From Cupriavidus basilensis (GTDB lineage Bacteria; Pseudomonadota; Gammaproteobacteria; Burkholderiales; Burkholderiaceae), in assembly GCF_029335485.1 (NCBI RefSeq), contig NZ_JARJLM010000445.1, positions 1 through 40,482 of the forward strand: a stretch of 40,482 bases of DNA. The letters run 5' to 3'. Shown here piece after piece: positions 32,901 to 40,482 of the stretch (position 1 is its first letter; the number at the start of each line of letters is the position of its first letter). The notes beneath the pieces are model-generated. The model saw only the letters and a list, made by a program, of their open reading frames with translations. It was not told the origin of the DNA and did no database searches. The translations under genes and the position numbers were made by a program.

Positions 32901-33961
32901 ACGGCATCGGGCAGCATCAGGTTGGAGACCGTGAAGCCAGTCAGGCCAGCCTTGGGCTTGCCGCCACGGCCAGTGGCGCCCTCGTCGCGGATTTCGCCGC
33001 CGGCGCCGGTGGAAGCACCGGGGAACGGCGAGATGGCGGTCGGGTGGTTGTGCGTTTCCACCTTCATCAGCGTGTGGGTCAGCGCCTCGTGGCGGCCGTA
33101 CTTCTGCCCGGTGCCGCGCGGGAACCAGCGCTCGGCCACGTCGCCTTCCATCACGGCGGAGTTGTCCGAGTACGCCACGACCGAGCCTTGCGGATTGAGC
33201 TGGTGGGTATTGCGGATCATGGCGAACAGGGACTTGTCCTGCTGCACGCCGTCGATGGTCCAGGTGGCGTTGAAGATCTTGTGGCGGCAGTGTTCGCTGT
33301 TGGCCTGCGCGAACATCATCAGCTCGACGTCGGTCGGGTTGCGCTCCAGCTTGGCGTAGGCGTCGACCAGGTAGTCGATCTCGTCTTCCGACAGCGCCAG
33401 GCCCATCTCGGTATTGGCCTGCGCCAGCGCGGCGCGGCCACCGGAGATGTCGATAAAGCGCAGCGGCTTGGCCGGCAGTTCCTGGAACAGGCCGGCGGCG
33501 TCTTCGCGGGATGCCACCACGCTTTCGGTCATGCGGTCGAACAGGTGAGCCGCCACCGCTGCACGCGTATCCGCGTCCAGCGACTTGCGGCCACGGAGCA
33601 GGCCCTTCTTGCAGACCACGGTGATTTCAACGCCACGCTCGACGCGGTGCACATGCTCGAAACCGCAGTTATGGGCGATATCGGTCGCCTTGCTGGCCCA
33701 CGGGGAAATGGTGCCGAAGCGCGGGATCACCACGAAGCGGTCACCTTCAGCCTGTGACTCGAAAGGCGCACCATAGGTCAGCAGCGCGCCAATGCGGGCG
33801 CTGTCGTCTTGCGACAGCGGCACATCGGTGTCGACGAAATGCAGGAACTGGCCATGCACCGACTCGATGTCGGCGTCGATCTGCTTGAGGGCGGTGAGCA
33901 GGCGTTGCTGGCGAAAGGCGGAAAGCGCCAATGCACCGGGGAAGCACGAGAAATGCGCCAT
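29915..33961 (-). CDS. purL: Phosphoribosylformylglycinamidine synthase
   Basis: A 1348-residue single-chain FGAM synthase, the usual length for the large proteobacterial form. It converts FGAR, glutamine and ATP to FGAM in purine synthesis. The order is an N-terminal PurS-like domain (1-150), linker, two AIR-synthase-like halves ([13 protein letters not shown] near 220; [19 protein letters not shown] near 485) and a C-terminal glutamine amidotransferase. The amidotransferase has nucleophile C1188 in GVCNGCQMM and the MPHPERVFR histidine near the end. It is a single-gene unit. The antisense strand is open over most of the gene, which is a composition effect. No anomalies are visible. Confidence 0.97.
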   Translation of the reverse strand: MAHFSCFPGALALSAFRQQRLLTALKQIDADIESVHGQFLHFVDTDVPLSQDDSARIGALLTYGAPFESQAEGDRFVVIPRFGTISPWASKATDIAHNCGFEHVHRVERGVEITVVCKKGLLRGRKSLDADTRAAVAAHLFDRMTESVVASREDAAGLFQELPAKPLRFIDISGGRAALAQANTEMGLALSEDEIDYLVDAYAKLERNPTDVELMMFAQANSEHCRHKIFNATWTIDGVQQDKSLFAMIRNTHQLNPQGSVVAYSDNSAVMEGDVAERWFPRGTGQKYGRHEALTHTLMKVETHNHPTAISPFPGASTGAGGEIRDEGATGRGGKPKAGLTGFTVSNLMLPDAVEGWENARDAAQPVAHRNPADKVSVTGKPDRIASPLQIMIDGPLGGAAFNNEFGRAILGGYFRVYEQNVGGTVRGYHKPIMIAGGIGNIDAGHTHKNPLPAGSLLIQLGGPGMRIGMGGSAASSMATGTNTADLDFDSVQRGNPEMERRAQEVINACWQLGDDNPILSIHDVGAGGISNAFPELVDGAGRGARFDLRQVHLEESGMSPAEIWCNESQERYVMAVAPASFPLFQAMCQRERSPFAVVGIATEEKQLQLVDAHVDASLKEHYAVNMPMEVLLGKPPRMHRDVRHVEQSLPPVDVTGIVLEQAVRDVLRHPTVASKSFLITIGDRTVGGMNARDQMVGPWQVPVADVAVTTLDYKGRAGEAMTMGERTPLAVINAPASGRMAIGEALTNLAAAPVKDLGKVKLSANWMAACGVDGEDAKLYDTVHAVGMELCPALGISIPVGKDSLSMRTKWQDNGVDKEVVAPVSLIISAFAAVDDVNRTLTPQLRTDAGDSVLIAIDLGRGKNRMGGSILAQVTQQVGDAAPDVDSAEDLKNLFNVIQRLNREGKLLAYHDRSDGGFMAALAEMAFAGHCGLSLNVDMLALDPQQEQDFGDAKNWAQQISERRNDQTLRALFSEELGAVIQVRLEERDAVFGVLREVGLSACSHVVGKPNTTDQIEIYRDAKKVFGAARSELQRTWSEVSWRIARLRDNPACADSEYDSLLDAADPGISPVLSFDPAEDIAAPFVATGARPRVAILREQGVNSQIEMAYSMDRAGFDTHDVHMSDLIAGRASLADFAGFVACGGFSYGDVLGAGEGWAKTILFNAQMAEQFAAFFNRKDTFALGVCNGCQMMSNLAPIIPGAGAWPKFTRNQSEQYEARYVTVEVQSSPSIFFAGMEGSRIPIVVAHGEGFADFSQQGDKSQAQVALRFVDNRGAATQTYPLNPNGSPDGITSVTTVDGRFTVLMPHPERVFRTATMSWAPDAWKQVADGGSPWMRMFRNARKWVG

Positions 33962-34135
33962 GGTCTGAGCGGTCGGGAAGGCAGGAGGTAGGGGCTGCTA
34001 CCGGCCGGCGCCGCTGGTTGGGGCGCCGTGCTGGCGGGAAACCGGCATTATACCTTGTTGCAGGGGGATTCCTGCGTTGCAGCAGAGCGCATCCCGTGGA
34101 AGCGCGCCGCACCGCCTCCCCCGCCGCCGCAGCGA

Positions 34136-34735
34136 TTACAGCGAGGTCGCCGAGCGCGCGGCCTGCTCGTACAAGCCGGTAAGCACGCGCAGCAGCCGTG
34201 CCAGTTCGCCGATCTCGACGTTCTCGGTGCTGCCCGCCGAGAAATTGCTGGTCAGGCATTGCTCGCGGATCTCGCGGTAGCGGGCGCAGGCTTCGCTACC
34301 GGCAGGCGTCGTGATGTAGGTGGCTTCCTTGCCGACCCGCTCGCCCTCCACCAGCGCCAGGCCCTGCAGCTTCTTGAGCGCATAGGTCACCAGGTGGGTG
34401 TCCTCGACGTTGAGCACGAAGCAGATATCGGCCAGCCGCTTGGGGCGCGCGCGGTGGTTGACGTGGTGCAGCACCAGCACGTCGAGGAAGGTCAGGTCGC
34501 GCACGCCGGAGGCGCCCATGCAGCGCACCACCCAGCGGCTGTACGCGTTATAGGCCGTGTTCAGGCCGAACTCGAACTCGGACAGCTCGGGGCTGCGTTC
34601 GGACACCAGGTGCGAAGACGACACGATATTGGGTCCGGGCGGGCGCGCGAGCGCGCTGGCCGCCCTGGCCGATGCGTCGGGTGCGCCATGATCGTCCTCG
34701 GCCAGGACCTGCCCGGATGCTGGCTTGCGAGCCAT
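34136..34735 (-). CDS. MarR-like winged-helix regulator
   Basis: A 199-residue regulator with AGGAG seven bases before its ATG. Residues 1-50 are a low-complexity Ala/Pro/Ser tail. Residues 75-150 form the winged helix (LTFLDVLVLHHVNHRARPKRLADI, then VEDTHLVTYALKKLQGLALVEG and wing EATYITTPAGSEACARYREI), of the HTH_27 MarR-like type used by many betaproteobacterial catabolic regulators. It is divergent from an amidase gene with a long inverted repeat between them, so control of the amidase is likely. The ligand is unknown. Confidence 0.85.
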   Translation of the reverse strand: MARKPASGQVLAEDDHGAPDASARAASALARPPGPNIVSSSHLVSERSPELSEFEFGLNTAYNAYSRWVVRCMGASGVRDLTFLDVLVLHHVNHRARPKRLADICFVLNVEDTHLVTYALKKLQGLALVEGERVGKEATYITTPAGSEACARYREIREQCLTSNFSAGSTENVEIGELARLLRVLTGLYEQAARSATSL

Positions 34736-34831
34736 GTCTTCACTCCTATCTTGATGGATTGCGGCGCGCGCCTGCGCCCACGCGGACCAGGTATATCCCC
34801 GAGGCTGTGGCCGCCAGATTTGGCTTGATAG

Positions 34832-34867
34832 TTTATTTGCAATTCATGAGGATAACCAGCAAATAAA
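34832..34867. promoter_or_regulatory. Inverted repeat in the marR/amidase divergent region
   Basis: Nine-base perfect arms TTTATTTGC (34832-34840) and GCAAATAAA (34859-34867) are separated by 18 bases. Similarity extends outward (GGCTTGATAG on the left, TCCAAGC on the right). It lies in an A/T-rich island that contrasts with its surroundings and is the best candidate operator or promoter region in this 309-base gap. Confidence 0.5.
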
Positions 34868-35044
34868 TCCAAGCAAAACATCGGGAATATCGCCGTGAAT
34901 CCTGCACGAAAAAGAGGCGGACAAGCGGGCCGGCGCACCGCCGCGAGGACAGGGCGATACCCGCCAGGAAGCCGGTTGCGCAGCGCAGGCGCACTGGATA
35001 GACTCGATCCGATCCCTCCCTGAGCGCGACCGATCGCGAGCCCA

Positions 35045-36388
35045 ATGCCCACCGATATCCATACATTGCAGACAAGACTGCGCGAAGGCGCGGCCTCGCG
35101 CGCCGACGCGATTGCCCAGGCGGCGCATCTGGCGCAGCAGCCGGCGGCGCAGGCCGTGTTCCTGCATACCACCTTCGACTCGGCCGCGCAGGTAGCCAGG
35201 GCCGCCGACGCGGCCAGCCAGGCCGGCAAGATGCTGCATCCCCTGGCGGGCCTGCCGGTATCGGTCAAGGACCTGTTCGACGTGGCCGGCGAAACCACGC
35301 GCGCCGGCTCGCCGGTACGCAGCGACGCCGTGGCGGCCACCGCCGATGCAACCGTGGTGCGCCGCCTGCGCGACTGCGGCGCGGCGCTGGTCGGGCGCAC
35401 CAATATGACCGAGTTCGCCTTCTCCGGCGTCGGCATCAACCCGCATTTCGGCACGCCGGCGAACCCTGCCGATGCCCAGGTGGCACGCATTCCCGGCGGC
35501 TCGTCCTCCGGTGCCGCGGTTTCGGTGGCGCTTGGCCTGGCGGTGGCCGGACTGGGCAGCGATACCGGCGGTTCCATCCGCATTCCGGCAGCCTTGTGCG
35601 GGCTGACCGGGTTCAAGCCGACCAGCCGCCGAGTGCCGCTGGATGGTGCCTTCCCGCTGTCCTACACGCTCGACACCGCGTGCGCCATGGCGCGCACAGT
35701 GCAGGACTGCGTGCTGGTGGACGGCGTGATCGCCGACCAGGCGGTGCTGCCGGCCATCAAGGCCGCGGCCGGCATCCGCCTGGCCATCCCGCGCCAGTAC
35801 CTGCTGGACGACCTCGACGCCACCGTGGCGCATGCCTTCGACCGCGCCCTGGGCCGGCTGTCCGCCGCCGGCGTGCAGATCGAGCATATCGACCTGCCGG
35901 AACTGGCCGAGCTGCCCGCCATCAATGCGGCCGGCGGCTTCAGCGCCGCCGAAGCCTATGCCATCCACCGCCACGTCCTGGCCACCCGGCGCGAACAATA
36001 CGACCCGCGCGTGGCGTCCCGCATCGAGCGCGGCGCCAGCATGGGCGCGGCCGACTACGTGGACCTGATGCGCGCCCGCGCCGACTGGATCGCCCGCGTA
36101 ACGGCACGTATCGAAGGCTTCGACGCCGTGGCCTGCCCCACCGTGCCGATGGTGGCGCCGGCGATTGCGCCGCTGGTGTCCGACGACACCCTTTTCTTCC
36201 GCACCAACGCCCTGCTGCTGCGCAATACCTCGGCCTTCAACTTCCTCGACGGCTGCTCGATCTCGCTACCCTGCCACCAGCCGGACGAACTGCCGGTGGG
36301 CCTGATGCTCTCGCACGGTGCGATGCGCGACGCGCAACTGCTGGGCACGGCAATTGCGCTGGAATCCATCGTCAAGCCGGCCGCGTGA
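35045..36388 (+). CDS. Amidase (amidase-signature family)
   Basis: A 447-residue amidase-signature hydrolase. The catalytic Ser-Ser-Lys triad is visible: K75 in PVSVKDLFDVAG, the cis-serine within GGSSSGAA (residues 153-155) and the nucleophile S177 in SDTGGSIRIPA. It resembles the stand-alone amidase and indole-acetamide-hydrolase-like branch rather than GatA, since gatBC are absent. It hydrolyses an amide to acid and ammonia in the cytosol; the substrate is unknown. The start at ATG 35045 has a weak ribosome site. It is divergent from the MarR-like gene and may be regulated by it. Confidence 0.9.
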   Translation: MPTDIHTLQTRLREGAASRADAIAQAAHLAQQPAAQAVFLHTTFDSAAQVARAADAASQAGKMLHPLAGLPVSVKDLFDVAGETTRAGSPVRSDAVAATADATVVRRLRDCGAALVGRTNMTEFAFSGVGINPHFGTPANPADAQVARIPGGSSSGAAVSVALGLAVAGLGSDTGGSIRIPAALCGLTGFKPTSRRVPLDGAFPLSYTLDTACAMARTVQDCVLVDGVIADQAVLPAIKAAAGIRLAIPRQYLLDDLDATVAHAFDRALGRLSAAGVQIEHIDLPELAELPAINAAGGFSAAEAYAIHRHVLATRREQYDPRVASRIERGASMGAADYVDLMRARADWIARVTARIEGFDAVACPTVPMVAPAIAPLVSDDTLFFRTNALLLRNTSAFNFLDGCSISLPCHQPDELPVGLMLSHGAMRDAQLLGTAIALESIVKPAA

Positions 36389-36509
36389 AGCGCCGGGCAA
36401 GAACATGCGGCTCCGGCCGCATTGCCGCCGAGCCGATCGCCGGCAATCGCCCCGGCATCGCGCTGGATGGCCTGACCCCTGCCCGCTACGGCCTGGGCCC
36501 CCGCTGATC

Positions 36510-38126
36510 ATGCAAACTTCTACCCCGATCACATCCTCGCTGCCCGTCGACGGGTGGTTGCCCCTGGACGCGGCAAGCGCCAGCCCGATCCCGCTCTACG
36601 ACGTCGCCGCCATCCGCGCCATCGAGGCAACCGCCATGGCCAGCCTGCCCGCTTTCGCACTGATGACACGGGCGGGCGCCGCCGCGGCCGCCTGGCTTGC
36701 GCACCATGCCCCGGCGGGCCCGCTGCTGCTGCTGGCCGGGCCCGGCAACAACGGCGGCGATGCGCTGGTGGCCGCCACCCGGCTGCACCAGGCCGGGCGC
36801 CCGGTCCAGGTGTGGCTGACGGCCGAGCCCGATCGCCTGCCCGCCGACGCCGCCCGGGCGTGGCGCGAAGCGCGCACGGCAGGCGTGCCGCTGCACGCCG
36901 TGCCGGAATCCGCCTGCCATGACGGCCTGCCACCGTTTCCCGCAGACACCTGCGCCGTGGTCGATGGCCTGCTCGGCATCGGCCTGAACCGTGCCGCCGA
37001 TGGCTTCGTGGCGCAATGGATCGCGCAGCTTGCCGATGCAGGACTGCCTGTGTTCGCGCTCGACATTCCGAGCGGGCTGTTCGCCGATACAGGCGCCGGC
37101 ACACCGGCGGTGCGCGCCTGCCGCACGCTGACCTTCATTGGCGCCAAGCCCGGCCTGCTGACGCTGGATGGACGCGACTGCGCCGGCGAGGTCGACATCG
37201 CCCCGCTCGGCCTGATCTATCCGCCCGCCCAGCAGGCCTGCGCCACGGTCAATGTGCCGGCGGCCTTCTCCGCGGCGCTGCCCAGGCGCCGCCACGCCAC
37301 CAACAAAGGCACGTTCGGCTCGCTCGCGGTGATCGGCGGCAGCATCGGCATGACCGGGGCGCCGCTGCTGGGCGCGCGCGCGGCCCAGCATCTTGGCGCG
37401 GGACGCGTGCATATCGGCTTCCTCGCGCAACCCGCACCGCTGCTCGATCCGGTTCACCCGGAGCTGATGCTGCACCCGATCGGGGAGGTCGAGCTGTCCG
37501 CCATGTCGGCACTGGTGATCGGCCCGGGCATGGGCACCGGCACCGCGGCACGCATGCAGCTCGCCCAGCTGCTGCAGAGTGGCGCCGCCGCCAGCGCGCC
37601 GCCTGCCCTGGTCCTGGATGCCGATGCGCTGAACCTGCTCGCCGCGGACACCGCGCTCGCCGCCATGCTGACCGACAGTCCGCTGGTGCGCGTGATGACG
37701 CCGCACCCGCTCGAGGCCGCGCGCCTGACTGGCATCGGCGTGGCCGGGATCCAGCGCGACCGGCTGGCGGCGGCACGGGCGCTGGCGGCGCAATGGCGGG
37801 CGGTCATCGTGCTCAAGGGTTCCGGCACGGTGATTGCCGCGCCATCGGATGGCGCCGCCGCCATTTCCCTCTCGGTCAACCCGACCGGCAATGCCGCGCT
37901 GGCCACCGCCGGCACGGGAGACGTACTGGCCGGCATGATCGGCGCGCTGCTCGCCCAGGGCATGCCGCCGCTGCAGGCGGCGCTGGCGGCGGTCTGGCTG
38001 CACGGGCGAGCCGCCGACCAGCTGGTGGCGCAAGGCATCGGGCCCGCCGGCCTCACCGCGAGCGAGCTCTATCCACCCGTGCGCAGCCTGCTCAATGCCC
38101 TGCTGCGGGATCCGCGCGGCGCATGA
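36510..38126 (+). CDS. nnrD: Bifunctional NAD(P)HX epimerase / dehydratase
   Basis: A 538-residue fusion of NnrE and NnrD. Residues 30-235 are the epimerase, with GPGNNGGDALV at 77-87 and LDIPSGLFADTG near 185. Residues 255-535 are the ADP-dependent dehydratase with KGTFGSLAVIGGSIGMTGA, TPHPLEAARL and the nucleotide motif TAGTGDVLAGMIGALL. Together they repair hydrated NADH and NADPH, a metabolite-proofreading role. The fused arrangement is common in bacteria. The ATG at 36510 lacks a clear ribosome site. The N-terminal 25 residues are a variable extension. The next gene-like segment downstream is a broken transporter. Confidence 0.92.
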   Translation: MQTSTPITSSLPVDGWLPLDAASASPIPLYDVAAIRAIEATAMASLPAFALMTRAGAAAAAWLAHHAPAGPLLLLAGPGNNGGDALVAATRLHQAGRPVQVWLTAEPDRLPADAARAWREARTAGVPLHAVPESACHDGLPPFPADTCAVVDGLLGIGLNRAADGFVAQWIAQLADAGLPVFALDIPSGLFADTGAGTPAVRACRTLTFIGAKPGLLTLDGRDCAGEVDIAPLGLIYPPAQQACATVNVPAAFSAALPRRRHATNKGTFGSLAVIGGSIGMTGAPLLGARAAQHLGAGRVHIGFLAQPAPLLDPVHPELMLHPIGEVELSAMSALVIGPGMGTGTAARMQLAQLLQSGAAASAPPALVLDADALNLLAADTALAAMLTDSPLVRVMTPHPLEAARLTGIGVAGIQRDRLAAARALAAQWRAVIVLKGSGTVIAAPSDGAAAISLSVNPTGNAALATAGTGDVLAGMIGALLAQGMPPLQAALAAVWLHGRAADQLVAQGIGPAGLTASELYPPVRSLLNALLRDPRGA

Positions 38127-38154
38127 GCAACGCCACCGGCGGCGGCAGCCACGC

Positions 38155-38289
38155 CTCAGCCCCTTCCACTACCTGCAGATCCTGTCGGCCACCCCCATCG
38201 GCTATCTGGCGTTCGGCCAGTTGCCGGACTGGATCACCGGGCTTGAGGTGGCGGTGATCTGCGCCGGCGGCGTCTGCGTGGCGAGGGGA
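38155..38289 (+). pseudogene. Remnant of an EamA/DMT family transporter (C-terminus)
   Basis: About 45 codons read LSPFHYLQILSATPIGYLAFG and then QLPDWITGLEVAVICAGGVCVAR, which is the usual last two helices of an EamA/RhaT-type permease. No start codon, no upstream helices and no in-frame remainder are present. The fragment begins 28 bases after the nnrD stop. I infer decay by deletion of a former downstream gene. The frame stays open afterwards but without transporter character. Confidence 0.65.
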
Positions 38290-38605
38290 GAACCGGCGTG
38301 CGCGCAGCTGCCCGCCGGTTCAGACAGACGGCGTAATGTCAGAGAGCCACCGACAGCCGGGCCAGGTGCGCCCTGCTATTGTTTCTACAAATGGCGCCAA
38401 TGCACAGCATTGCAGCCAACTCCTAAAATAGGCCGCTGCGGGGGCGTTATACTTGAAGCGCTTCCGATCGCCGGCTCCGGCGCACGATCGAAGCGGCGCG
38501 TTCGGCTGGCAATGACAGCGGGCCACATGCGGCCGGTGCCGGCCGCAACCCAGAAATTTCGCTTGAAACGGTATTTCCGCACTATCCCCAGAGAATTCCA
38601 CACGC
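38290..38605. other. Intergenic region upstream of pgi
   Basis: 316 bases, no gene recognised. It contains a TATACT element (38448-38453) that could be a -10, followed by the palindrome GAAGCGCTTC. The pgi ATG at 38606 has no strong ribosome site. Confidence 0.45.
38455..38464. promoter_or_regulatory. Candidate operator upstream of pgi
   Basis: A perfect 10-base palindrome GAAGCGCTTC with a central CG pair, the style of LacI/GalR-family sites, placed just after a possible -10 element. No regulator gene is nearby. Confidence 0.3.
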
Positions 38606-40240
38606 ATGCCCACCGATCTCCACGCCTGGCACTCTCTCCTGCAACACCATGAGGCCATTCGCGAAACGCCTATGCGCGAATGGTTCGCTGCCGGCGACGC
38701 GGCTCAGCGCGTCGAGCAGTTTTCCCTGGAAGCGGCGGGCCTGTATCTCGATTTCTCGAAAAACCGCATCACGCCCCGGACGTTCGCCCTGCTGATGCAA
38801 CTGGCCGATGAGGCCGGCGTGCCGAAGCGCCGCGATGCCATGTTTGCCGGCGACCACATCAATGCCACCGAGGATCGCGCTGTGCTGCATATTGCGCTGC
38901 GCGCCGCGCCGGGCGCATCGTTCAAGGTGGACGGCAAGCCGGTGATGCCGGCCATCCACGATGTGCTTGCGCGTATGCGGGTCTTTTCGGAACGCGTGCG
39001 CGGCGGCGGCTGGACCGGCGCCACCGGCAAGCGCATCACCGACGTCATCAATATCGGCATAGGTGGCTCGGACCTGGGCCCGCGCATGGTTTGCCGCGCC
39101 CTTTCCCACCTGGCCGGCGGCGGGCCGCGCATGCATTTCGTCTCCAATGTGGACGGGACCGAACTGGCCGAAACGCTGGAGCGGCTCGACCCCGAACAGA
39201 CCCTGGTGATCGTCTGCTCGAAGACCTTCACCACGCTCGAGACCATGGCCAACGCCAATAGCGCGCGCCAGTGGTTCCTCGCCGGGGGCGTGGCGGAGCA
39301 CCAGCTGGCCAGGCATTTCGCTGCGGTGTCGACCAACCTTGAAGCAGTGCGCGCCTTCGGCATCGACCCGGCCAATATGTTCGAGTTCTGGGACTGGATC
39401 GGCGGGCGCTTCTCGCTATGGTCGTCGGTCGGGTTGTCCATTGCCCTCGCGGTCGGCTTCGATGCGTTCGACGACCTGCTGGCCGGCGGCCGCGCCATGG
39501 ACGAGCATTTCGGCAGCGCGCCGCTGGCGCGGAATATGCCGGTGATACTGGGGATGCTCGGCATCTGGTATCGCAATTTCTTCGGCATGCCGACCAGCTG
39601 CATGGCGCCTTATTCGACCTCGCTCGAACTGTTCCCCGCCTTCCTGCAGCAACTGGAAATGGAGAGCAACGGCAAGTCGGTCCAGCTCGACGGCCGCCAC
39701 GTGCGCGCCCATACCGCGCCGGTGGTCTGGGGCTCGGCCGGCACCAACGGCCAGCATGCCTATTTCCAGCTGATCCACCAGGGCTCGCAGATCGTGCCGG
39801 TGGATTTCGTGGCGCCGCTGCGGCCGCCCCGCGAACTGCCCGGGCATCACGCCAAGCTGCTGGCCAATTGCTTTGCCCAGGCCGAGGCGCTGATGCGCGG
39901 CCGCAGCGCCGAGGAGCTGCGCGCCACCGGCCTGAGCGACGAGATCCGTATCGCCCATATGGTGTTCGAAGGCAACCGTCCGAGCAATACGCTGCTGATG
40001 GATGACGTCACGCCGCATACGCTGGGCGCGCTTATCGCCCTGTATGAACACCGCACCTTCGTGCAAGGCGTGGTCTGGAATATCAATTCCTTCGATCAAT
40101 GGGGCGTGGAGCTGGGCAAGATCCTGGCCAAGCCGATCGAAGGCGAACTCACCGGCGGACAGGCCGCTTCGGCAAGCGGGCACGATGCCTCCACCGGCGC
40201 GCTGATCGCGCGGGCGCGCGCAGCGCTGGGCGGCGCCTGA
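38606..40240 (+). CDS. pgi: Glucose-6-phosphate isomerase
   Basis: A 544-residue phosphoglucose isomerase, of the usual bacterial length. It interconverts glucose-6-phosphate and fructose-6-phosphate in the cytosol. Family signatures are IGIGGSDLGPRMVCRAL near residue 150, FEFWDWIGGRFSLWSSVGL near residue 258 and GTNGQHAYFQLIHQGSQ near residue 380. The sugar-phosphate-binding SKTFTTLET segment is near residue 210. It is a single-gene unit downstream of the transporter remnant. No anomalies are visible. Confidence 0.97.
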   Translation: MPTDLHAWHSLLQHHEAIRETPMREWFAAGDAAQRVEQFSLEAAGLYLDFSKNRITPRTFALLMQLADEAGVPKRRDAMFAGDHINATEDRAVLHIALRAAPGASFKVDGKPVMPAIHDVLARMRVFSERVRGGGWTGATGKRITDVINIGIGGSDLGPRMVCRALSHLAGGGPRMHFVSNVDGTELAETLERLDPEQTLVIVCSKTFTTLETMANANSARQWFLAGGVAEHQLARHFAAVSTNLEAVRAFGIDPANMFEFWDWIGGRFSLWSSVGLSIALAVGFDAFDDLLAGGRAMDEHFGSAPLARNMPVILGMLGIWYRNFFGMPTSCMAPYSTSLELFPAFLQQLEMESNGKSVQLDGRHVRAHTAPVVWGSAGTNGQHAYFQLIHQGSQIVPVDFVAPLRPPRELPGHHAKLLANCFAQAEALMRGRSAEELRATGLSDEIRIAHMVFEGNRPSNTLLMDDVTPHTLGALIALYEHRTFVQGVVWNINSFDQWGVELGKILAKPIEGELTGGQAASASGHDASTGALIARARAALGGA

Positions 40241-40258
40241 AGCGCTGGCCCCATACCG

Positions 40259-40482
40259 CTATACCGGGACTGTCATCCATTCATCGCTGGCTACGCGGCC
40301 GGCTTCGATGGTGAGGATGCGCCCGCAGCGTGCCGCCACCGAGCGATCATGGGTGACCAGCACAAGCGTCGAACCCGCATCGCGATTCAGCTCGAACATC
40401 AGCGCAATCACGGCTTCGCCGGTGGCGGTATCCAGGCTGCCAGTGGGCTCGTCCGCGAACAGGATATCGGGGCGGGCCACAA
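40259..40482 (-). CDS. ABC transporter ATP-binding protein, C-terminal part (YbbA/LolD-like)
   Basis: Partial gene: the start lies beyond the window. The visible 73 residues hold the Walker B and D-loop region (ILFADEPTGSLD) and the switch histidine in LVTHDRSVAARC, followed by the short tail ITIEAGRV-type strand. The tail matches the YbbA branch, which works with a large MacB/FtsX-like permease (YbbP). LolD is the alternative. It is convergent with pgi. Confidence 0.88.
   Translation of the reverse strand, partial: VARPDILFADEPTGSLDTATGEAVIALMFELNRDAGSTLVLVTHDRSVAARCGRILTIEAGRVASDEWMTVPV

Noticed and set aside
29831-33757. A 1308-codon open frame antisense to purL
   Set aside because: It lies fully inside a certain, highly conserved gene. 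Its residue make-up (Ala/His/Gly/Val-rich, no recognisable domain) is what a high-GC codon pattern gives on the complementary strand. It is not considered a gene.

Overview
The window is GC-rich (roughly two thirds G+C) bacterial chromosome with dense, short-spaced genes. Protein families, gene order and codon use point to a betaproteobacterium of the Burkholderiaceae, most likely Cupriavidus or a close Ralstonia-like relative. This is an inference from protein style; no rRNA or other taxonomic marker is present. No tRNA, rRNA, CRISPR array, insertion sequence, phage gene or replication origin was seen.

Layout. 1-4742: a small membrane protein, a LysR regulator divergent from an extradiol (LigB/DODA) dioxygenase and an alpha/beta-hydrolase, a rubredoxin with a long N-terminal extension, a DUF4126 membrane protein and a small hypothetical protein. 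4743-8570: a 545-base gap, an isolated flagellar cap gene (fliD) and a Nudix/metallo-beta-lactamase fusion. 8600-10960: a TetR regulator and two exported proteins built from YTDGA repeats, linked by three copies of one TATCTA-N4-TAGATA operator. 11015-13754: a flavin monooxygenase operon divergent from an AraC regulator. 13829-18835: a marR-controlled tripartite drug efflux operon (NodT-type outer-membrane lipoprotein, EmrA, EmrB) with three copies of one MarR-type operator.

18836-24732: a nitric-oxide defence region. nnrS, nsrR and hmp are joined by near-identical NsrR-type sites, and a MocR regulator with its AhpD-like target lies between them. 24864-29266: a CusSR/HprSR-like two-component system divergent from an exported DUF5666-like protein, a cytochrome b561 and a Tat-exported MsrP/YedY-like molybdoenzyme. 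29512-40482 is mostly housekeeping: a small hypothetical gene, purL, a MarR-like regulator divergent from an amidase, the NAD(P)HX repair enzyme (NnrE-NnrD fusion), a remnant of an EamA transporter, pgi, and the edge of a YbbA-like ABC ATPase.

The shared logic of the accessory part is small stress-response modules, each with its own regulator and repeated operator. The least understood is the TetR/YTDGA-repeat module at 8.6-10.9 kb. It has operator-embedded promoters, an apparently leaderless tetR, a possible short terminated leader transcript and tandem-repeat exported proteins of unknown function.
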